From NCBI GenBank assembly GCA_029237695.1, contig CM055275.1, positions 82,888,068-82,952,067 on the forward strand: 64,000 bases of DNA, in the 5' to 3' direction. The position numbers and the translations under genes are program-made. A model generated the notes under the pieces. The model was not told where the DNA came from. It was given only the letters and a program-made list of their open reading frames with translations, and did no database searches. The DNA comes from Conchocele bisecta. Taxonomy: Eukaryota > Mollusca > Bivalvia > Lucinida > Thyasiridae. The first letter of the stretch is position 1, and every line of letters begins with the position of its first letter. Below, piece by piece: positions 24,070-35,280 of this stretch.

Positions 24070-24429
24070 GTCTTGTTTATACACATGTTTGTTTTACTTT
24101 TATCCAAAATGTGGCATGTAACTTTTCTCTGTGCAGAATAGCAATTTTGACCAATTATCATCAATTAAGTCCATTGTTAAACCTAACAATAGTGTCTCAC
24201 TTTCCCAGCATACCAAAACCCCAACTTTGTACCTGAAAAACAGAATATTGGGAAAGTGAGAACACCCCCCTAATTCAACTCCAATGGATAATAATCCATC
24301 AGGGTCAAATCAGGTGACATTGGATTCCGGAAAGGATGAATGCCGTTAATTACGCGTTACTCTACACGTCTAATTGTTAAATGAAAAAAATATCCGGCAA
24401 GGCTCAAGAATTTCTTTATTTCTCATCAG

Positions 24430-24501
24430 AAGTATATTTTGTGACCACCATTTGAACCGTCTCGCCGAGACGGTTCAAATGAGTGGTCACAACATATACT
24501 T
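24430..24501. repeat. Foldback hairpin, family B, inserted in a family A palindrome
   Basis: Arms of about 35 nt around 'gaaccgtctcgccgagac'. The flanks 'aatttctttatttct' and 'cagaaataaggaaa' are inverted relics of the longer element. To the left is a piece of family A text ('atatccggcaaggctcaag'). Confidence 0.75.
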
Positions 24502-24528
24502 TGGTTCAGAAATAAGGAAAATAGATAG

Positions 24529-24669
24529 AGAATAGTAGGTTAGTGCCGTGAATGGGAAAAAATATCTGGCAAGGCTTACGAAACGGGATGGGCGAGGCTC
24601 TGCCGAGCACATCCCGTTTCTGAGCCGCGCCAGATATTTTTACCATTCACGGCACTAACCTACTATTCT
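24529..24669. repeat. Foldback palindrome, family A (TAGTGCCGTGAATGGG)
   Basis: About 65-nt arms: 'agaatagtaggttagtgccg' and its complement, with the core 'gatgggcgaggctctgccga'. Further copies are at 35395, 59124 and 63487. Confidence 0.8.
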
Positions 24670-24905
24670 ATTTATCCCGTCTAATTGTTAAATTAAAAGT
24701 AGCATACAAACTTGCGAGTGGTATGGGAGCGTAGCTTATTGTGATAGGGTATGCCTGCGAATCACAGTGTGTTGTTTACCAAGCATAATTATTCAATTGC
24801 TCATGAGATAGCCACAAAAAAATAAAAAATATATATAAAAAGGACAAAATGAAAAGGGGTTGCTTTCGCACCCCCCGCAACCCCCCTGGCGACGCCTATG
24901 GGAAA

Positions 24906-25588
24906 GTATGAATGAACAGCGCCGGTCCTATAGTTTTCACTTTGTGATTGTGTGCGATCACATGTTTCCGTACGGTGTGACGTACGTCATGTTTGTTTAG
25001 ATTTCCTTTAATATCTTTCTCATGGAATGACATATTTTTTATGAAATGTACCGTAGCAAATGCGGTACACGTTGCCCTTTATTGTATAAACGGCTTTATT
25101 GAATCTACTAATTATGTCGATTACCGTAAATGTAAATACAAATTAGAGCACGTGAATGTAATAATTAAATAAACGGTACTGAATTCTTTATGAAAGATAT
25201 AATGTATTGTAAATAACTTTCAGACACCCATTGAACACTTATGCCATCGTATTTGGTGCTCGACATATCGTCAAAATCCGTCCGTTTGTTACAAAGTTTT
25301 TAAAGAAAAGCTAGTGTGAAAATGACGTCACAGATTACGTCACGTCGGAAAATCGGGTTCGGAAACCACGTGATCCCACAGCTTGGAATGCATTCACAAA
25401 CAATCGATCGTAATGCATGATTTGTTTTACAATAACATAAAATGCTATAATATAAGTTGTACATTCAAATTATTCAAGTTAATAGATTTTGATTGTTACA
25501 TGTATCGCCATTGTGTCATCCAGCTATTATGTAAATATATACATCTTGTTGTCATGCTATTTAACCAGACCTGAATGAATCGACACGT
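24906..25588. other. Non-coding, no gene seen
   Basis: Includes 'aaataaacggtac' fragments (25165) of the 9.3-kb MITE and otherwise unique AT-rich DNA. Confidence 0.4.
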
Positions 25589-25697
25589 ATTATTATCATT
25601 ATTCATTATTATTAATCATTATTATTATTATAAAATTATTATTATATTATTATTATTAATCATTATTATTTATTATTATTATTAATCATTATTATTT
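25589..25697. repeat. (ATT)n microsatellite
   Basis: Interrupted ATT/TTA triplets with regular 'aatcattatt' variants. Confidence 0.9.
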
Positions 25698-25849
25698 GTG
25701 TATCCATTTGATAGTTTTATTATGGTTATTCAAACGAAATAATCGATAACTACGAACTACAATGCCAAACAATGCATAGTTGTAGCCCGACCCGAAATGA
25801 ATATTACTGTGCAGCTGACCATGCGAAATTGGGTCTTGTTAAATTTGTC

Positions 25850-25988
25850 GCGAGATCGCGAGAATGCGAGAACGCGAGGCGAGATCGCGAGAATGCGAGA
25901 ACGCGAGGCGATCTCGCGATCTCGCTTCGCGTTCTCGCAATCTCGCGATCTCGTGTATAAGTCGAGAGAGCGAGAACGCGAGAATGTA
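25850..25988. repeat. CGCGAGA-rich self-complementary patch
   Basis: Two ~36-bp direct units ('gagatcgcgagaatgcgaga') are followed by their inverted version ('tctcgcgatctcgcttcgcg'), then a further degenerate copy. It is dense in CpG in otherwise AT-rich, CpG-poor DNA. Confidence 0.8.
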
Positions 25989-26551
25989 ACGTGGCCCTAA
26001 CAGGACACCGTACTTTATAGTGGAGAAGAATATGTATACATAGCATTACTGTCAGGCACTTGAAGATTGATAGTTAATAGTTAATAGTATATAGTTAACA
26101 GTCGGCTTAATATGTCTTCGGTAATAGGTATATACATCTGCAAGAAAATATACCCAGTTTAATGTATGTGTTTTTACACAGAAATTACTAGTATTATCAT
26201 GATTATAGCTATAGAAACCAACCCGCGAAATATTAACTATAACTTGAAATTTCGCACATCCGCATTTGCATTACTTTCAGAATGCGCATAGTATTGTCTG
26301 TGCATTGTTATACTGCAATATGACTGATTTCACCAAGACACACATAACTTCTATTGATTGCTAAGACGTTGCCTTGTTTGCTTGTCTGTTAACGCATTAG
26401 CCTTTTATGTTAGCAACATACAAAACTACACAGCGGTGGGTAAATTGCGTTACGCACACCAGCTTTATTGGTCAGTTTTTAACAATATTTTATTTGATCA
26501 AATGACAAGGAGTTTGTGCTTTATTCAACTATCGATTGTCACAGACAATGA
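25989..26551. other. Non-coding, no gene seen
   Basis: AT-rich with short 'gttaatagt' repeats near 26073. No exon or TE boundary recognised. Confidence 0.4.
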
Positions 26552-26559
26552 TGATCAAG

Positions 26560-26983
26560 CAGGCCCGTACGTAGGAATTAATTTAGGGGGGTGCGTTATA
26601 TATATCGACGGGACGAAGGGCTAAACATATTTGTTTGCACATCCACGGACGGACCTCGGCAGATTAACCCTTTCACCCCTAAGTAACTGGAAAGGATTTT
26701 GATCAGTTAAGTTTGCAGTTGGATTGGGTTGCAAATTTAACTTATCCAAATCCATTCCATTCACAAAATGATTTTCAGACCAGTCCATTTATGAACATCG
26801 GGTGTTTTTGTTCTCAAATTTTGAAAATTACTTGCAAAAAGTGCAGATCCTGATGAGACGGCTCGTCACGAGCCGGCTCATCTGGATGTACACTTTTTTG
26901 CCAATACCACTATATAGGCCTGTGGCGTTGAAAGGGTTAAGGGGGTGCGTACGCACCCGTCGCAACCCCTCTGCGTACGGGCT
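26560..26983. mobile_element. hAT-like MITE with 8-bp TSD, hosting another MITE
   Basis: Ends 'caggcccgtacgtagg' and (complement) 'agcccgtacgcag' are inverted, with 'ggggggtgcg'-type text inside both. tgatcaag occurs at 26552-26559 and 26984-26991, the 8-bp TSD expected for hAT. The target site itself lies in a local duplication ('gacaatgatgatcaag' again near 27017). Confidence 0.7.
26664..26940. mobile_element. piggyBac-like MITE with TTAA ends, nested
   Basis: It starts TTAA-CCCTTTCA and ends TGAAAGGG-TTAA (the last four bases are 26937-26940). TTAA target and CCCTTT ends are the piggyBac signature. The internal hairpin 'gacggctcgtcacgagccg' is shared with the fragment at 4960-5170. It sits wholly inside the hAT-like element. 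Confidence 0.65.
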
Positions 26984-27094
26984 TGATCAAGGGAGATAAC
27001 TATCGACTGTCATAGACAATGATGATCAAGGGAGATAATGCTGTTGTTGTTAACATACACTGTATCTCAAATGTTGGCTTACTGTCTGTTTCAC

Positions 27095-27180
27095 GTTTTT
27101 CTGCCGACGATTTTTGCCATTTATTTAGATTTAATATGTTTAATAGCCAAACGTTCGTCGGCAGAAACACGTAGAGCAGA
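27095..27180. repeat. Inverted repeat around CTGCCGACGA
   Basis: 'tctgccgacgatttttgcc' pairs with 'aaacgttcgtcggcaga'. A single arm recurs at 30910-30955 ('ctgccgacgaacttttggct'). Confidence 0.6.
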
Positions 27181-27589
27181 ACTAGTTTTTTAATATGTGG
27201 GTGTTCGCTTTATAGCCTCAATATGGTTCATGTCAACTTTTGTATTTGATAAAATTCCAATGCGTTTGTGTTTTGTTCTGCTATCTATTTTCATGGACTA
27301 TGATAATAAAGAGTGATAATTTGGTAATACATTTCGGATATTATTGTACAACGAAGCATAAAATGTGAACAATTATGTTTTTCAGATGCGAAAGTTTTCC
27401 CGAAAAAGAACTCCTTCACTGGTACGGTACAGCTATACGAACGGCTTCGTCAGTTTATGCTGGTACACAATTTCCCAGAGTGGGTGAGAGTATCTGCATT
27501 TATCGCATTACAATTGGTCAAGTGGTCAATAGTTAAAATGTGCAATACCCCTGTGCGGGTATTTTTATTTTCTCATTTTTTCTCATTTC

Positions 27590-27741
27590 TTTCTCTCCAA
27601 AGTATATTATGTTGTGACCACTCATTTGAACATATACTTCAGCGCATAAATACAATAACCATTTATTATCTTTTAGACAAATTCTTCTTAATAAAAATAG
27701 AATGGGTTTATGAAAATGTATGAAGAATACCTCTGTGCGGG
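27590..27741. repeat. Family B remnant lacking the palindrome centre, with flanking unit
   Basis: 'gttgtgaccactcatttgaa' runs straight into 'catatacttc', so the GTCTCG centre and one inner arm are gone. The flank from 'ttattatcttttagacaaat' to 'acctctgtgcgggt' recurs at 30220-30300. Confidence 0.65.
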
Positions 27742-28503
27742 TGTCAAGGTCATTACCAAGGTCAGGAATGATCGAGACAAATTGTGTCCCCTATTATCAT
27801 AAGAACCAAGTATACTTCAATTGTTATGACGTTATGGCCAATATAACTTGATCTGACGAACGAAAAGTGGTAACAATGCAGTTGAAGTGTAAGGGATAGG
27901 CTAGAGTAGACAAGTACACGTAGTCACTTAATCACTTATAATGTACACAATATTACATGGGGAACACACAGGAATACATGACACATTGATATGCGAACAT
28001 CACTGTACTGTGCATGATACTATTCAATTACTACAAGGTTGTAAGCCAATCAACTGTTATACTTAACGCAACTTAAAAGCTATATACGAATAAACTCAGT
28101 ATGTGGTATCTCAATGGTCCCGTAGTGGACAATAGTATGAATGCACAAGTACTTTGATGATCGCTAATCAAAGTGAAATAACATACAAGTATAACATGGC
28201 ATAACGAACATTGGAGGACAAATGACAAGCATCTGAGCTACCCCAGTGCTGGCGTATCTCAATAGACAGTGGTAACCTCTGAGTATCAATGTCCCAAGGT
28301 CTGCCTCACCCGCAGTATGAGGTCTAGTCACCAATATGGCTATTATCCAACTTAAAGTTGATTAATCCATAAACAATATATGTAGTCTTACTACAATCCC
28401 TTAGCCATGATATGCCATGATAGGAGTATTACCATACACTATCAAAGTATACATATTTATTGCCTATGCAATGTATTTCCAAAGTATGAATGTCAAAGTC
28501 AAA
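27742..28503. other. Non-coding, no gene seen
   Basis: Unremarkable sequence bounded on the left by the 27.6-kb repeat unit. Confidence 0.4.
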
Positions 28504-28760
28504 GCCGGATGTGGTTACATCACATGATAGTCAATAACGATAATGTTCCGGAAGCTGGTACCGGAAGTAAAGTTCCACAGGTAGTATTATTTCCGGAAAT
28601 GGTGGACCAGATGTAAAGTTCCTATGGTATCACTCGACTGTAGCAACCCGGATGTGGTTGACCGGATGTCAAGTATCCATGGTGAATCAATGAGTTGTAA
28701 TACCGGAAGTGGTAGACCGGATGTAAAGTTCCGATATAATACAAATGGCGATTATCACGT
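28504..28760. repeat. Degenerate tandem repeat around CCGGAAGT / CCGGATGT
   Basis: Four to five units about 50-65 bp apart contain 'ccggaagtggt' and 'accggatgtaaagttcc' (near 28565, 28610, 28660 and 28715). Confidence 0.6.
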
Positions 28761-30109
28761 TGGCTAAGACGCCGGGAAAAGTTCACATGGGTGACATTCA
28801 ACTCGGTGGTAGTATAACGATATGATATGTGTGTATGGCGTTTCACTTCACTAAACTATGGCTGTGACTGTCTGCTGAACGCGATGTAGCTATCACACAC
28901 TGCTCTATACAGGCCTGTACCCGGAGCTGCTACACACACTGCGCCAGACAGACGTACGGACACTCAGACGACCTGACACTCTGCACTGACTGGGGTCTGC
29001 CCTCAACGAGTGGACCAAAACGTCCAATGTTGCTCGCTAGAGCGATCTCAAGAGGCTACAAAAATAAAATGAGTCTCCAATTACTGGACGAATACGCACA
29101 GACAGACAGACAGGATGCACAACGGACTAAAACGGGCATCGAACAACGGCAAATCACAGCTGAAATAAAATGTTGTAGGTACATACCAAAATCCTCCGTG
29201 TCACTGGTGAATACAGTACTAGTCTTCTGTTACCAGAAAATATGTGTCCCACCAACACATAGCGAGACATCGCTTATATACGCACCAGTGAAACCATGCA
29301 CGGAATAATAAATGTGCCTACCCCTCGCTCGACATCTCACATAAATATTACAAAACCATGGCTTTTGCCGTTTCACCCGTGGGTTATATTTGGCATAAAT
29401 ATATGTTCCCACGCCATACATTCAACCAAACCAGTGTACAGCCCTCGTGTAATAAATACCATCCAACATGATATACCCCACACTACCATAAATCTGCACA
29501 CTATAGACCCAGATCTCATAATCCGAAATCTACTCGACTGGTCTCGACAATGCGAAGGTCGCTTTTTGGCCCCGCCAAACCCCTCCATATCGGTCCTACG
29601 GCTATACACTCAAATGAGAGTGTAGCACATACTAAACTCAAATATCGTGGTCATTTACGGAAATATCACGACACAAAGCATCACCAGTATGGGATCTGAT
29701 ATATCCGTGTTGGCCAGTACCAGGCTATGCTGAAACACTAACCCGTAGCATACATAACAGGGCAGACCATGGTATGGTCTGCGCTATATACTGGCTTCAC
29801 CTACAGAAGGTCCCTTATATGGTGAACAACTGACACGCGGACAAACTCGGCTGGCACGAACAGTGGACATCCGTAATACTAAAAGGTCTTTTCCCTAGCG
29901 AAACCAGCACACGCAGTCAACGAGTTCTCTACCACACACATGCATAGTCTGTGGCAAATATGGCGTGACATCAGTAAAACATTGCTCATAAAATAGACGT
30001 ATATTTAAATCCACAAAAAGGACACGCATAAACGTATTTCCACCAATACAACATAAGCCCCGTTATTACACGCACATTGTACATGGCAAATGTACATGCT
30101 AAATCACAG
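28761..30109. other. Non-coding stretch, no gene supported
   Basis: More GC-rich than its surroundings, with open frames below 110 codons on both strands and no domain I recognise. The last part is AC-rich. It could be the body of an old transposon, since direct 85-bp copies bound 27655-27741 and 30218-30300, but I see no coding evidence. Confidence 0.4.
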
Positions 30110-30175
30110 GTATGTAAAAATCACACGTGTGTGAAATCACAGGTATGTGGAATCACAGGTATGTGAAATCAATAA
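30110..30175. repeat. Short tandem repeat 'aaatcacaggtatgtg'
   Basis: Four units of about 16-21 bp. Confidence 0.7.
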
Positions 30176-30217
30176 TACGCACAACAATACAACACAGTAC
30201 CACACATCACAAATATA

Positions 30218-30490
30218 CAATTATTATCTTTTAGACAAATTCTTCTTAACAGAATAAAATGGGTTTATGAACATGTCTGAAGAATACCTCTGTGCGGGTA
30301 AAAATGTAAAAAAAGAAATCGCACTTTTTCTTTTTTTCTTCTCCAAAGTATATGTTGTGACCACTCATTTTAACCGTCTCGACGAGACGGTTCAAATGAG
30401 TGGTCACACCATATACTTCCGTGTATAAATACAATTATTTTTTGAGAAAAATTATTTTCAATACAATAGAATGGGTTAATTAATCTGAAG
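30218..30490. repeat. Family B element with long flanks, intact hairpin at 30346-30418
   Basis: The flank 'ttattatcttttagacaaat' to 'acctctgtgcgggt' matches 27655-27741. The hairpin arms have one mismatch (tttTaaccgt against acggttcAaa). The right flank repeats 'aatagaatgggtt', so the unit itself is repeated on both sides of the hairpin. Confidence 0.7.
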
Positions 30491-30671
30491 AAGCATGTCA
30501 GTGTCCAAAATAGCAGGCGCCCGTGACGTTTTTGACACACCATATACACATGCAGTACGTAATACGATTTTTAAAGTATACTGTCTCATCTCAAAGCTGA
30601 TGCCTGTATATACAAAGTACCAATTATTCGATTGCGGCTGGAAATGTGGGGGTTACGGCTTTTGCGACTAG

Positions 30672-30885
30672 TGTACACGACCGCCTGCGTTAATCTTGTA
30701 ATTCTCGATTTATTACGCAATTGTTGAATATTGTGTTTGCAAGCAATCAGCTTAATTGACTGAACCTGTGCTACAGATCAGATTCAGACAATCGAACTGC
30801 TTGATTGCTTGTTGGCAAGGCCAATGGATGTTTAGGAACGTTCATAATCTTGGCAATATTAACGCAGTCGGTTGTGTAGGTCCAA
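30672..30885. mobile_element. Foldback MITE family C
   Basis: 'gaccgcctgcgttaatcttg' at the left and 'ttggcaatattaacgcagtc' at the right. The inner arms include 'gcaagcaatcagcttaattg' and the related 'cgaactgcttgattgcttg'. Confidence 0.65.
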
Positions 30886-31274
30886 ATCAACCAGTCCACT
30901 ACCGTTTGTTCCACGTTTTGCTGCCGACGAACTTTTGGCTATTAAACACATTAAATTTAGAAAATATTTAAATATAAGTACTTTTTCATCAATAACAAAA
31001 AAGTCACCCTTCCCAAACTTTTTTATTTGATAAAATTCCATCAAGTATTGATTTTATTGCGAAAAAAATGATTTTCATATGATAATTCAACATGGGGAAA
31101 TGGGAGGTGGAGGACCTGAGGGAGGAGCCGAACAAACGAAAAGTTTTTGAAATTGACTCCGAAACTTTGTTAGATAGCTTGGAAATCACATACCTGTAAC
31201 TAAGAAAACAAAAGTTTGATTTTGAAAACCGGTCCACAAATAAAGAAAACATTAAAACAATCTATTTTTAGCAC

Positions 31275-31440
31275 CGTCTGATCAGGATCTGCACTGTCCG
31301 CCATTCCACCAACGAAACACCCGTCACACTTCTAACGAATAATATAGATCGTTACCATGCTAGAGGAGGCTATTCGATCAGGAGCTACATTGGTAAACGA
31401 GTCCATAGGCCCCATTTCCCCGGTCACAGCCACATGTCAT
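31275..31440. mobile_element. Family D MITE, partial
   Basis: It runs from 'gtctgatcaggatctgcact' to 'ccccggtcacagccacat' (complement of the family start), so the right end is kept and the left end lost. Confidence 0.65.
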
Positions 31441-31507
31441 GTTTGTAACACGAAATCTAGATATTGATATGGACATTGCATTGTACACTTGGCTTAACAC
31501 TATAGTA

Positions 31508-31621
31508 TAAGTATGTTTATTGTTCACATATTCGACTTTTCAGGAACTAAATGCTGCGGTCGCTGGCGCTCCCTCGCATTTAGTTCCTTTAAAATCCAAT
31601 ATGTGAACAATAACTTATACT
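31508..31621. repeat. Foldback hairpin with GC-rich loop
   Basis: 'aagtatgtttattgttcaca' pairs with 'tgtgaacaataacttatact'; the inner arms are 'aggaactaaatgc' and 'gcatttagttcct'. The loop 'tgcggtcgctggcgctccct' is strongly GC-rich. Confidence 0.75.
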
Positions 31622-31814
31622 TCTTGTCACGTAGCTAGCTATACACGACATAATACACGCTGACTTATAACACAATGCTTTACACGATGCTGACGCTGAT
31701 ACTGTCCATAGTAATAGCGCTCAATCCGTATTCGAAAACTATTGTCTCGGACATTATCTTGATCGACAATATCGTGTAATTTTTAATTTATGTTTACCAT
31801 TGTAAGGTTAGATA

Positions 31815-31939
31815 ACCGTGGGTAAACGTTTGCCGTGGCACGAGGGAACTGTTTGAACACCAATGCCGTAGGAACTGGTTGAACCCAAGGCCGCGGGTTC
31901 AAACAGTTCTAGATTGCCAAGGCAAACGTTTACCCACGG
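31815..31939. repeat. Foldback hairpin, ACTGTTTGAAC family
   Basis: 'ccgtgggtaaacgtttgcc' and exact complement at the ends. The inner text 'gaactgtttgaac' and 'gttcaaacagttc' pairs. A one-sided fragment recurs at 52612-52670. Confidence 0.75.
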
Positions 31940-32330
31940 CTGGACATGGTCGAACGTCATTGTTACATTTCCGTCGGAAATATCGTGCAATTTGAGCATA
32001 TGTACAGTACTTTCGGTATTTTGATAATCTGCTCAATTCAAGTAGCTGATTTTACTTATACATATTCCTGGGCCGCAGTGCACGGCGCGTGATGCAGCCG
32101 CATCAATTTCAAAATTTCAGCACGACCGTTGTGAAATAGGCTGGTGACGTAATGGCGCGTTCTACTAACGTCATGAGACACATGCATTACGTAGGTGTTG
32201 GCTTGGAATGAGAATTGTCTACAGCCATGATCAAATAACACGCGCTATACTTTTGAACACGGCTGTGAGCGGTGTCAAACAACGGCAGTCATGTAACTAT
32301 GGAAGGTAATATCCGCCATAATTATATTTG

Positions 32331-32665
32331 GGTTGATGCTTGCATGCTTATGACATTTTAAGTTATATCCGTCTTATTACAATTATATGTGGCTTGATGC
32401 TTGCATGCTGATGACATTCTAAGTTCTATCCGTCTTATTACAATTATATGTGGCTTGATGTTTGCATGCTGATGACATTCTAAGTTCTATCCGTCTTATT
32501 ACAATTATATGAGGCTTGATGCTTGCATGCTGATGACATTCTAAGTTCTATCCGTCTTATTACATTTCTATGTATGTGGCTTGATGCTTTATTCATTCGT
32601 ACTGTTTCAATGTGTTTGTGTTGATTACATTCTAAGTGGCTTGATGCTTCATTGTTAGTGACATC
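32331..32665. repeat. 61-bp tandem repeat, about five units
   Basis: Units start 'ggcttgatgcttgcatgctg' at 32331, 32391, 32452, 32513 and about 32578. The middle ones are nearly identical. Degraded 'gtggcttgatgc' echoes follow to 32650 and reappear at 34755. Confidence 0.85.
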
Positions 32666-32940
32666 CGGAGTTCCATTATTGATTATTGCATCGCTGTTTT
32701 GCTATACGCTTTGTTAGCTCGCTAAGCCACGCCACTTGACAGCAATAATTGCAACAGTAATTTGGGAACAACCATTATGACGCCAGGTGCGCTGCTAAAA
32801 CTTAAAATAGTTCTCCCTGAAATGATTTAATATGCTTGTACCTGTCCTACAATGCGTTGCTCTCTAAATTGGTTCCATGTCCCTAACGGTGTTGATGTAG
32901 ATTGATGCCGACTTTTCTGTTGCGCCATGTTTAGTTTAAA

Positions 32941-34563
32941 AGACACCAAATAGTTTTACTGTATAATTTAACCGAATCCAGGCCAGTCTTTCCTACTTTC
33001 ACTATTCGTTTGGATGTTGTGGGACCAACCTCGTCATGTCCTCCACTATTGTTTACATTATATGGCCACGGAAGCTCTGTTTACATCTCGTGACCAACAT
33101 GCTCAGTGTTTTATTTTAAATGCTTCAAATATGCTGAAAACTGACGTTAAAAACACCCCAACATGTTCCTCAAGTGAAATTGGGTAGTAATGGATCAAGA
33201 TTTGCAAGCAAACTGTGTCTGTGACCTTAAAACACCCGGACTATTTTGTATGCAGGACTACTTTTGCATACTCAATTTCTCTAACCTTAAACCTAGAGTG
33301 CTACATGCCAGGTTATACTATAGGGAGACATGGTTTTCTTTATTCTTTCAACCAGACATTTTTCTGGCAAAATGAACATTGATTTACCATTACCAGACGT
33401 ACTAATTATTACATTATTATACTTTTTATATCAAACGCGAAATGCCAGTTTTATATCAGGGGCGATAACCGTGTTTCCTTTACATGATAAAGGAAACAAC
33501 TATTTATTCCATTTATTTATTTTTGATGTGCAATATCATACTTTATGATATGTCGATAAAAATAGTTATTCAGCATTTAGTTGATATAAATAATTTAAAA
33601 ATACTGCATCATTTGCATATAGCACTAGCTTGATACCACCGCGAGTCTCTATGAGTACATTACCTATTACTAAATAATTATATCTGTGTAGCTAGCACTC
33701 GTAATTTTTAAAAATGGTGGACTAGTTGCAATTATACACTTATTTAATTTCCATACATACAAATGTGTACCTACTAGGTGGGACCCCAGCTTCAACAATA
33801 ATTAAATCTATATTTTAATTAGTCAAGATCCAGAGCTGAATAAGTGGAGGTTATTGGAAAATAGGTCCCACAACAACCATAAGAAAAATGAAAGTAGCAG
33901 AGAATAGCTAAATGTGTGACAACGGGTTAGTGTTTTAGGGAAAATCAATGGTGGTGGGCCACCTTAGTCTGGTCCCGGACGGTTATTGGTTTGCAACGGG
34001 CCAGTTTGACATTCAACCTGTGCAAGTTACCATATGTGTAAATTACTATAAAAATGTGATTGTTTTCAATTACGTACATATGTAATTTAATTATGAGGAT
34101 ACATGTATGTATAAAACACATTAGTAAGTCAAACACCATACATACGTATGCAATTTAGTTAATATAGATTAGAGAATAATAAATGGTGCGAAATCGTCAA
34201 GGGGATAATAGTAGTCCGGTATGAACTAAATCGTGCGGGTGTTTTGAGGTCACAGTTTGCTTGCAAATCTTGATCCATTACTACCCAGTTTCACTTGAGG
34301 AACATGTGGAGGTGTTGGTCATGTGATGTAAACAGAGTTACCGCGACCAAAAAAAATGTAAACAATATTGGGGGACATAACGAGGTTGTATTTTTCTTTC
34401 TCAGGAGTAAGTGAACCTATTGTTTAATTCATGCAGAACCAGTACAGACCGGCTGCAGGTCATGTACAAGTAGGTCCCACAACATCCATACGAATAGTGA
34501 AAGTAGACTGGCCTTATTGGATGGGATTCGGTTACAGTATATAGTAAAACTATTTGGTGTCTT
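32941..34563. repeat. Large foldback element, ~300-bp arms
   Basis: The left arm (32941-33245) and right arm (about 34222-34563) are inverted copies at perhaps 85% identity. Anchors: 'agacaccaaatag' / 'ctatttggtgtct' at the tips, 'gtaatggatcaagatttgca' inside. The spacer holds a family J element and unique DNA. A related single arm lies near 36480-36590. Confidence 0.7.
33295..33785. mobile_element. Harbinger-like MITE family J, diverged copy
   Basis: It shares 'tatcaggggcgataaccg', 'gcttgataccaccgcgag' and the right end 'tgtgtacctactaggtggg' with the 5752 copy. Near the left end, 'ttatactatagggagacatg' corresponds to the polymerase-like text at 53346 with its acidic motif destroyed. Confidence 0.65.
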
Positions 34564-35280
34564 CTAACCTATTCTGTGATAATTTGTGGGCGACATCTTA
34601 CAGCAACACCGGCATTGGATGTGTGCCTCAAACAGCTAATCACATCTCGTACTATTATTTGTTAGTCATAACGAGGCACTATATCACCAATATTGCTTGC
34701 GTCATTCGGCTTGTGGCTTTATGCTTACTGCGTGTGGCTGTGTGCTTACTGCATGTGGCTTGATGCATACTTCCAGTGTACTTCCTTGCTGCTATTGGCC
34801 TTATGCTAAGTGCGAAGTGCTTTATTCATAAATTTGCCTCACATTAGGACGTAACAATAATCGCAATGTAAATAAGACAAATGAAGTCGTAATGAAGTCA
34901 AATACCACAAAAATCAAGCAGATTTCAAATATCATAATACAAATCACGAATGAATAACAAGGATAGAAGTAACAATGGCATATACACACAAGCACCAGGA
35001 CACATATAATTGTCATCAATCCAAAGTACAAATGCAATAACACACATGGAAGTTGTATTGTCATTAACAAGAAAGCATCAAGACAAATATAATTATGGCG
35101 CATATTACCATCCATATGTAACAATATACATTTTATTTTGCCAATTTCTGATACAAGAATATGTTACATAATGTGTCAGTCAATGTGTATTCAGTCACTG
35201 TGTTATAGGAATCCCCATCCACCCACCCCACCCAATTGGGTTTCGCAATTAAACATATTGAATAGGAAAAATAGATTTGT
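34564..35280. other. Non-coding, no gene seen
   Basis: Includes a short imperfect repeat 'gtggctgtgtgcttactgc' (34700-34770); otherwise AT-rich unique DNA. Confidence 0.4.

Larger units (their letters stand above)
20772..24270 (+). mobile_element. Mutator-like (MULE) transposon, apparently autonomous, ~3.5 kb
   Basis: The inverted end 'tctcactttcccaacatt' (20780) matches the complement of 'gaatattgggaaagtgag' (24243-24260), and the similarity continues to about 26 bp. A second copy of the end motif lies inside each terminus (20821 and 24195-24208). taattc flanks the proposed element on both sides (20766-20771 and 24271-24276); adding three bases gives 7 of 9 matches, near the 9-bp TSD usual for Mutator. 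Contents: AT-rich leader with a 67-bp direct repeat, two-exon transposase gene, 56-bp minisatellite, poly(A) signal. Confidence 0.7.
20399..24900. mobile_element. Outer transposon carrying the MULE (candidate), 5-bp TSD
   Basis: The left end 'cataggcgtggccagg' (20399 on) and the right end (complement 'cataggcgtcgccagg', to 24900) are inverted, with further shared 'ggggttgcg' text inside. ggaaa lies immediately outside both (20394-20398 and 24901-24905). The whole MULE plus two palindromic MITEs sit inside. The outer element has no recognisable transposase of its own. CA-start ends and G/C-rich subtermini resemble hAT-type elements in this window; superfamily unproven. Confidence 0.55.

Noticed and set aside
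26845..26885. CTGATGAG followed by a hairpin, resembling a hammerhead ribozyme core (also at 5085)
   Set aside because: The conserved GAAA after stem II is absent on both strands; the hairpin belongs to a piggyBac-like MITE.
29027..29625. Frames of 93 and 109 codons in a GC-richer stretch
   Set aside because: No recognisable domain, and flanked by repeat units; kept as unassigned non-coding DNA.
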